Source: Burkholderiales bacterium
GTDB lineage: Bacteria > Pseudomonadota > Gammaproteobacteria > Burkholderiales > Burkholderiaceae_C
Direction of reading: 5' to 3'
Length of the DNA stretch: 45,260 bases
NCBI GenBank assembly: GCA_026954015.1
Contig: JAIXLP010000069.1
Coordinates: 31,419-76,678, forward strand
Below, in pieces: positions 40,593 through 45,260 of the stretch; the first letter of the stretch is position 1; each line of letters begins with the position of its first letter. Below the pieces are notes generated by a model. It worked only from the letters and a program-made list of their open reading frames with translations. It was not told the origin of the DNA and did not search any database. The position numbers and the translations under genes are program-made.

Positions 40593-41255
40593 TCAGTTCA
40601 CCTTGTTCGGGAACTGCTTGGCGATGCCGTCGGTGAGCACGTCCGCGATCGCATCCATGTGATCCTGCATGGCCTTCCATTCAGCATCCTGCTTGTCCTG
40701 CGGCGCCTTGGCGGCCATCATGTCCACCTGCGATTTGTGGTGGCCGAAGTGGGCGATCAGACCGCTGTTGAGGTCCGCCGCCTTCCAGTTCGGGTTGGCA
40801 CCGGCGAGGAATTTGGAAATTTCGCCTGCGTTGGCCACGGCGTCCTGCAGCGCCTTGTCTTCACCCGCGGCATTGCCCGCGTGCGCGGAATCCGTCAGCG
40901 CCTTGACGGCGCCCCAGTGTCCCGCGAGCAGCTTGAGCAGCGCGTCACCCGCGGGCTGGCCATAGAAGCCCGCCACGGCGCCGGTGATGTCCTTGGCATT
41001 GGCCACGACGGCGTTGGCGGCCTTGTCGGCACCCGCCTTGTCACCCGCAAACACCGCGAGCGCGTAGTCACGCGTGGTCACGACGTGCCCGTGCCAGAGT
41101 GCGCGCATGGCCTTGTGCAGGTTGGGCGCATTCGTTGCGGCAGGCGCGGTGGCGGCGTGCGCGTGGCCCTGCGCCATCACCGGCGTGGCGGTGGTGAAAC
41201 CCAGGCCCAGCAGGGCGGCGCAGGCGATCGACAGTGTGTGCATCTTCATGTTCAT
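40593..41255 (-). CDS. Secreted helical protein of unknown function
   Basis: The 220-residue protein has a signal peptide (MKMHTLSIACAALLGLGFTT, cleavage near PVMAQGHA). The mature part is His/Ala-rich and helical: HKAMRALWHGHVVTTRDYAL, AVANAKDITGAVAGFYGQPA, GHWGAVKALTDSA and FGHHKSQVDMMAAKAPQD. Many regularly placed His residues could bind metal or haem, but no defined motif is seen. The family is not recognised beyond small periplasmic helical-bundle proteins. GGAGAG lies 7 bases before the ATG at 41255. It is a single-gene unit with its own terminator. No gene is seen in 41256-41483. Confidence 0.72.
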   Translation of the reverse strand: MNMKMHTLSIACAALLGLGFTTATPVMAQGHAHAATAPAATNAPNLHKAMRALWHGHVVTTRDYALAVFAGDKAGADKAANAVVANAKDITGAVAGFYGQPAGDALLKLLAGHWGAVKALTDSAHAGNAAGEDKALQDAVANAGEISKFLAGANPNWKAADLNSGLIAHFGHHKSQVDMMAAKAPQDKQDAEWKAMQDHMDAIADVLTDGIAKQFPNKVN

Positions 41256-41483
41256 GGTGAACTCTCCATATCGTGGATGACGCCGTGGTGAATCGTTCAC
41301 CATGGCAACTCGTTCTCTACGGTAACCAGCCGAGCTGCAACATTGGATGCAGGCAGTGGCGCGTGCGTTTCAGCTTTTGTGCGAGCGGGCCGGATCGCGC
41401 GTCGGTTACGCTGCAAGGTTCTGATACGGCAGGGTTTTTTGATGAGGCGAATCACCATGTTCTTCCCGTGGGTACCCGCGTCA

Positions 41484-42256
41484 TGACGGATACCGAAGCG
41501 CGCGCGCTGCGCACGGTGGTCGTGCGGCGCTATGTCACGCCGCTGCGCGAGGGCGGCTCGATGCCGGCGGTGGTCGAGGCCGATGACCTCGGCCTGTACG
41601 TGCTGAAGTTTCGTGGCGCGGGGCAAGGTGTGCGCGCGCTGATCGCCGAGATCATCTCTGGCGAGATGGCGCGCGCGCTGGGCCTGCCGGTGCCTGAGAT
41701 CGTGCTGGCCGAGCTGGATGCCGAGCTGGCGCGCACCGAGCCCGACCCCGAAATCCAGGATCTGATCCGCGCCAGCGGCGGGTTGAACGTGGCGCTGGAC
41801 TATCTGTCGGGCGCGCTCAACTTCGACCCCGCGGTGGACGAGATGACGGCGGATTTCGCCACGCGCCTGGTGTGGCTTGATGCGTTCACGAGCAACGTGG
41901 ACCGCACTGCGCGCAATACCAATCTGCTGATGTGGCACCGGCGCCCCTGGCTGATTGACCACGGCGCGAGCCTGACCTTTCACCATGCCTGGAACGGCAC
42001 CGTGGCCGACCCGGGCAAGCCCTTCGCGCCGATTGCCGAGCACGTGCTGCTGGCGCGCGCCGATGCGCTGGCGCGCCTGGATGCGGAACTGGCCGGGCAG
42101 CTCACGCCCGAGGTGCTGCGCGCCGTGGTTGCACGGGTGCCGCCGGGCTTTCTGGCCGAGGCGGGAGTGAGCGCTCAGGCCTATGTCGATTACTTTGCGG
42201 CGCGCCTGGCGGATCGCGCGCGCTGGCTGCAGGGGGCGATCGATGCGCGCGCCTGA
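41484..42256 (+). CDS. HipA-like kinase
   Basis: The 257-residue protein resembles the HipA kinase fold in compact form: LYVLKFRG (ATP-binding Lys), AEIISGEMARALGLPVPEIV, then WLDAFTSNVDRTARNTNLL as the catalytic loop with Asp and Asn, and LIDHGASLTFHH as the metal-binding DxG equivalent. The catalytic residues appear present. Such stand-alone HipA-family kinases are often encoded next to a DUF3037 protein, as here (14-base overlap). The ATG at 41484 is preferred; the open frame reaches 41273 but runs through the intergenic region. Ribosome site is weak. The substrate is unknown and no HipB-like antitoxin is seen nearby. Confidence 0.82.
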
Positions 42257-42653
42257 GCTGTACGACTACGCCGTCGTGCGCGTGGTGCCGCGCGTGGAGC
42301 GCGAGGAATTCATCAACGCGGGTGTGATCCTCTCGTGCCAGAAGAGCGGCTTTCTGCGCGCCGCCATCGCGCTGGACGAGGCGCGGCTGCTGGCGCTCGA
42401 CGCGCATGCCGACATGCCCACGCTGCGGCGCCACCTGGGCGCGATCGCCGCGATCTGCGCCGGAGCGCCCGAGGGCGGCCCGATCGCGCGACTGCCGCTG
42501 CGCGCGCGCTTTCACTGGCTGACCGCGCGGCGCAGCGGCGTGATCCAGACATCCGCCGTGCACACCGGGTTGTGCACCGACCCGGATGCGGCGCTCGCGC
42601 ATGTGATGGATCGCATGGTGCGGCCGCTGCCCGCGCCCGCAAGCCCCGCATGA
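42243..42653 (+). CDS. DUF3037 protein
   Basis: The 136-residue protein opens with YDYAVVRVVPRVEREEFINA, then GVILSCQKSGFLRAAIALD, the signature of DUF3037. The function of the family is unknown, but it is commonly paired with a HipA-like kinase, as here. It overlaps the kinase gene by 14 bases and the cobQ gene by 4 bases, so kinase, DUF3037 and cobQ appear to be co-transcribed. Confidence 0.87.
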   Translation: MRAPELYDYAVVRVVPRVEREEFINAGVILSCQKSGFLRAAIALDEARLLALDAHADMPTLRRHLGAIAAICAGAPEGGPIARLPLRARFHWLTARRSGVIQTSAVHTGLCTDPDAALAHVMDRMVRPLPAPASPA

Positions 42654-44131
42654 CCGCGCGCTGCGTGATGGTGCTGGGCACCAGCAGCGGCGCGGGCAAG
42701 AGCTGGCTCGCCACCGCGCTGTGCCGCCACTATGCCAGCCAGGGCCTGCGCGTGGCGCCGTTCAAGGCGCAGAACATGAGCAACAACGCGCGCGTGGTGG
42801 CCGCGCCAGGCGGGGCGTTTGGCGAAATCGGCAGCGCCCAGTACTTCCAGGCGCTGGCCGCGCGCGCCGAGCCCGACGTGCGCATGAACCCGCTCTTGCT
42901 CAAGCCCGAGGCCGATACGCACAGCCAGGTGGTGCTGATGGGGCAGGTGAGCGATGCGCTCTCGCAACTGCCCTGGCGCGGGCGCAGCGCGCGCGTGTGG
43001 CCGCGGATCGCCGCCGCGCTGGACGAGCTGCGCGCGCACAACGACGTGGTGGTGATCGAGGGCGCGGGCTCGCCCGCCGAGATCAACCTGATGGCGAGCG
43101 ATGTGGTGAACCTGCGCGTGGCGCGCCACGCCGATGCACGCTGCCTGCTCGTGGCCGACATCGACCGCGGCGGCGCGTTCGCGCACCTGTACGGCACCTG
43201 GGCGCTGCTGCCCGAGATGGATCGCGCGCGCATCAGCGGCTTCGTGCTCAACAAGTTTCGCGGCGACGCTGCGCTGCTCGCCCCCGCCCCCGAGCGGCTT
43301 GAACAGCTCACCGGCGTGCCCACGGTGGCCGTGGTGCCGATGCGCTTCGGCCACGGGCTGCCGGAGGAAGACGGGGTGTTCGATGACCGCCCCACGCTTC
43401 AGGACGGTGCCGGGGAAAAGTTGTGGCGCGTCGCCATCGTCGCCTACCCGCGCATCAGCAATCTCGATGAATTCCAGCCGCTCAGGAACCTGCCGGGCGT
43501 CTCGCTCGTCTGGGCGCGCTCGGCGGCGCAGCTCGATGGCGCGGACTGGATCATCCTGCCCGGCAGCAAGGCCAGCGCGGCCGATCTGCTGTGGCTGCGC
43601 GCGCAGGGCATGGACGGCGCGATCGCGCGGCATGCGGCGGCGGGCGGCGCGGTGCTGGGCCTCTGCGGCGGCCTGCAGATGCTGGGCGAGGCGCTGATCG
43701 ACGTGCACGGCGTGGAGCCGGGCGGCAGCGGGCCGGGCCTGGGGCTGCTGCCGCTGGTCACGCGCTTCGAGCCGGTCAAGACGCTGCGGCGCGGGGCCTG
43801 GCGCTTTGGCGCGCTGGCGGGCGCATGGGCGCCGCTTGCGGGCGTGGTCTTTGGCGGCTACGAAATCCACAGTGGCCGGACGGTGCAGCACCCCGCGATG
43901 GCGCGCAAGGGCGACGTGGCGCGCGAGGTGGTGCCGGGCCTGGCGTGGCAGAACGCGGCGGGCAATGTGCTGGGCTGCTACGTGCACGGCCTGCTGGAGG
44001 ATGCGGCGGTGCTGCGCGCGCTCTTCGGCCGCACGGCGCGTTCGCTGGACGATGTGTTTGATGATTTGGCCGCGCAGATCGAACGGGCGTTTGCACCCGG
44101 GGTGCTGGCGGCGCTGGTGCATGACGAATGA
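42650..44131 (+). CDS. cobQ: Cobyric acid synthase CobQ
   Basis: The 493-residue glutamine-dependent enzyme amidates side chains of adenosylcobyrinic acid a,c-diamide to give cobyric acid. The N-terminal half holds the P-loop VLGTSSGAGKSWLATALCRH and FKAQNMSNNARV, with DVVVIEGAGSPAEINL. The C-terminal class I amidotransferase half has GGAVLGLCGGLQMLG with the catalytic Cys, FGGYEIHSG, and the YVHGLLED His. Length is typical. The ATG at 42650 overlaps the DUF3037 stop. Confidence 0.95.
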   Translation: MTARCVMVLGTSSGAGKSWLATALCRHYASQGLRVAPFKAQNMSNNARVVAAPGGAFGEIGSAQYFQALAARAEPDVRMNPLLLKPEADTHSQVVLMGQVSDALSQLPWRGRSARVWPRIAAALDELRAHNDVVVIEGAGSPAEINLMASDVVNLRVARHADARCLLVADIDRGGAFAHLYGTWALLPEMDRARISGFVLNKFRGDAALLAPAPERLEQLTGVPTVAVVPMRFGHGLPEEDGVFDDRPTLQDGAGEKLWRVAIVAYPRISNLDEFQPLRNLPGVSLVWARSAAQLDGADWIILPGSKASAADLLWLRAQGMDGAIARHAAAGGAVLGLCGGLQMLGEALIDVHGVEPGGSGPGLGLLPLVTRFEPVKTLRRGAWRFGALAGAWAPLAGVVFGGYEIHSGRTVQHPAMARKGDVAREVVPGLAWQNAAGNVLGCYVHGLLEDAAVLRALFGRTARSLDDVFDDLAAQIERAFAPGVLAALVHDE

Positions 44132-44145
44132 TGAAAGGGCGACGA

Positions 44146-45183
44146 ATGACGGCGGTTTTCCCCGAGGTTTCCGATCTGCGCGATGAGGCGCTGGCCGCCG
44201 CGCTGCAGCGCAGGGTGGATGGCAAGACCGTGCCGCAGGGCGCGCTCGGGCGCGTGGCCGCGCTGGCGCGGCGCCTGGGCGTGATCCTCGGCAGCACCGA
44301 GCCGCAATTGCAGGCGCCGCAGCTCGTGGTGTTCGCCGCCGACCACGGCATCGCCGCGCGCGGCGTCTCGGCCTATCCGAGCGACGTGACCTGGCAGATG
44401 GTGGGCAATTTCCTTGCGGGCGGCGCGGCGGTGAGCGTGCTCGCGCGCCAGCATGGTGTGACGCAGACGGTGGTGGACTGCGGCGTGCGCCATGTGTTCG
44501 AGCCCGCGCCCGGCCTGCTGCTGCGCAAGATCGCGCCGGGCACGCAGGACAGCACGCAGGGCCCGGCGATGACGCGCGCGCAGTGCGAAGAGGCGCTGGC
44601 CAACGGCATGGCGCTGGTGCGCGCGCTGCCCGGCAATGCGCTGCTGCTGGGCGAGATGGGCATAGGCAACACCAGCGCCGCGTCGCTGCTGGTGGCGCGG
44701 CTCGGGAATCTGGACGTGGCCGAGGTGACGGGCGCGGGCACGGGGCTCGATGCCGCGGGCGTCGCGCGCAAGACCGCCGTGCTGCGCGAAGCGCTGGCGG
44801 CCAATGCCGCAGCTGCGGCGCCGCTCGATGCGCTCGCGGCGCTGGGCGGCTTCGAGATCGCCACCATGGTGGGCGCCATCGTGCAGGCGGCGAGCGAGCG
44901 CCGTGTGGTCGTGGTCGATGGCTTCATCGCCTCGGCCGCCGTGCTCGTGGCCTGCCGCCTCGCGCCACGCGTGGCGCAGCGCTGCGTGTACGCGCACCGC
45001 TCGGACGAGCGCGGTCACGCGCGGCTGCTGGCGCTGCTGCAGGCCGAGCCGCTGCTGGACCTGGGCCTGCGCGTGGGCGAGGGCAGCGGTGCGCTGCTCG
45101 CCTGGCCGATTCTTGAATCGGCCTGCCGCATCCTCAATGAAATGGCGAGCTTCGAGTCGGCAGGGGTCTCGGGCAAGGGTTGA
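44146..45183 (+). CDS. cobT: Nicotinate-nucleotide--dimethylbenzimidazole phosphoribosyltransferase CobT
   Basis: The 345-residue enzyme makes alpha-ribazole phosphate, the activated lower ligand. VPQGALGRVAALARRLG, VVFAADHGIAARGVSAYPSD, TQTVVDCGVRH, LLGEMGIGNTSAASLL and VVVDGFIASAAVLVA are characteristic. The ATG at 44146 is preferred because AAGGG lies 8 bases upstream; ATGs at 44128 and 44131 overlap the cobQ stop. It ends next to the convergent TonB-receptor gene, sharing no bases with it. Confidence 0.95.
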   Translation: MTAVFPEVSDLRDEALAAALQRRVDGKTVPQGALGRVAALARRLGVILGSTEPQLQAPQLVVFAADHGIAARGVSAYPSDVTWQMVGNFLAGGAAVSVLARQHGVTQTVVDCGVRHVFEPAPGLLLRKIAPGTQDSTQGPAMTRAQCEEALANGMALVRALPGNALLLGEMGIGNTSAASLLVARLGNLDVAEVTGAGTGLDAAGVARKTAVLREALAANAAAAAPLDALAALGGFEIATMVGAIVQAASERRVVVVDGFIASAAVLVACRLAPRVAQRCVYAHRSDERGHARLLALLQAEPLLDLGLRVGEGSGALLAWPILESACRILNEMASFESAGVSGKG

Positions 45184-45260
45184 TTAAAACTTCCCTTGCC
45201 ACGTCACCGCCAGGCTGCGCCCGGGCGCGATCAGTTCCATGCCCGGCAAGCCTTCGGCCA
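45184..45260 (-). CDS. C-terminal end of a TonB-dependent receptor (cut by window edge)
   Basis: Only 24 residues are visible before the TAA stop at 45184-45186, reading AEGLPGMELIAPGRSLAVTW then QGKF. The alternation of polar and apolar residues with a terminal aromatic is that of the last beta-strand of an outer-membrane receptor. A second TonB receptor beside cobT would fit corrinoid uptake, but so short a piece cannot show specificity. Confidence 0.6.
   Translation of the reverse strand, partial: AEGLPGMELIAPGRSLAVTWQGKF

Noticed and set aside
1..45260. CRISPR arrays, IS elements, integrase or transposase genes
   Set aside because: No regularly spaced repeats and no transposase or integrase motifs were seen on either strand, even at the island boundary.
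45184..45260. Calling the right-edge receptor a second btuB
   Set aside because: Only 24 C-terminal residues are visible, which cannot show substrate specificity.

Overview
The window looks like a betaproteobacterial chromosome segment, most likely Burkholderiales and Comamonadaceae-like. Supporting signs are the very GC-rich codon use in the right half, the zapB-like/zapA/6S RNA arrangement, and short dispersed repeats built around GCGCTTG...CAAGCGC. The species cannot be named from this sequence alone.

Positions 1-22600 form a defence island with visibly lower GC than the rest. On the minus strand is one compact operon, read from about 8850 down to 1: a WYL-domain repressor, a one-chain GmrSD-like (DUF262/DUF1524) type IV restriction enzyme, hsdM, hsdS, a RhuM-family gene and hsdR (cut by the window edge). 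On the plus strand, diverging from the WYL gene, is an eight-gene unit (9136-22599): an RtcR-like sigma54 activator with a CARF-like sensor domain, a TerY-P triad (vWA protein, PP2C phosphatase, Ser/Thr kinase with a zinc ribbon), a UPF1/DNA2-like SF1 helicase, a protein ending in a HEPN-type R-x5-H motif, a McrB-type AAA+ protein with a very long coiled coil, and a McrC-like DUF2357-type partner. A near-consensus sigma54 promoter (10635-10650) overlaps the end of the activator gene and should drive the seven downstream genes. I read this as an inducible McrBC-derived, CoCoNuT-like and probably RNA-directed defence system, and it is the most interesting content of the window.

The island stops at a tRNA/tmRNA 3'-end-like fragment (about 22661-22694) followed by a strong terminator (22706-22736), which looks like an attachment-site remnant. 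Ordinary chromosome follows: an HD-GYP gene, 6S RNA, zapA and a zapB-like gene.

From about 25000 to the right edge the theme is cobalamin. A cobalamin riboswitch leads into btuB, cobU/cobP, btuF, btuC and btuD (outer-membrane uptake, the ABC importer, and nucleotide-loop kinase), followed by cobO. After an ECF sigma/anti-sigma module come ogt, cbiB, cobC, cobQ and cobT. Together these genes take up corrinoids, adenosylate and amidate them, attach the aminopropanol arm and activate the lower ligand. Inserted among them are a FAD monooxygenase, a secreted small protein, a cytosolic PhnD-like protein coupled to a TusA/ferritin-like fusion, a secreted helical protein, and a HipA-like kinase/DUF3037 pair. 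The window ends in the C-terminus of a second TonB-dependent receptor on the minus strand. A 171-bp long-palindrome element and five copies of a short dispersed repeat lie among these genes.
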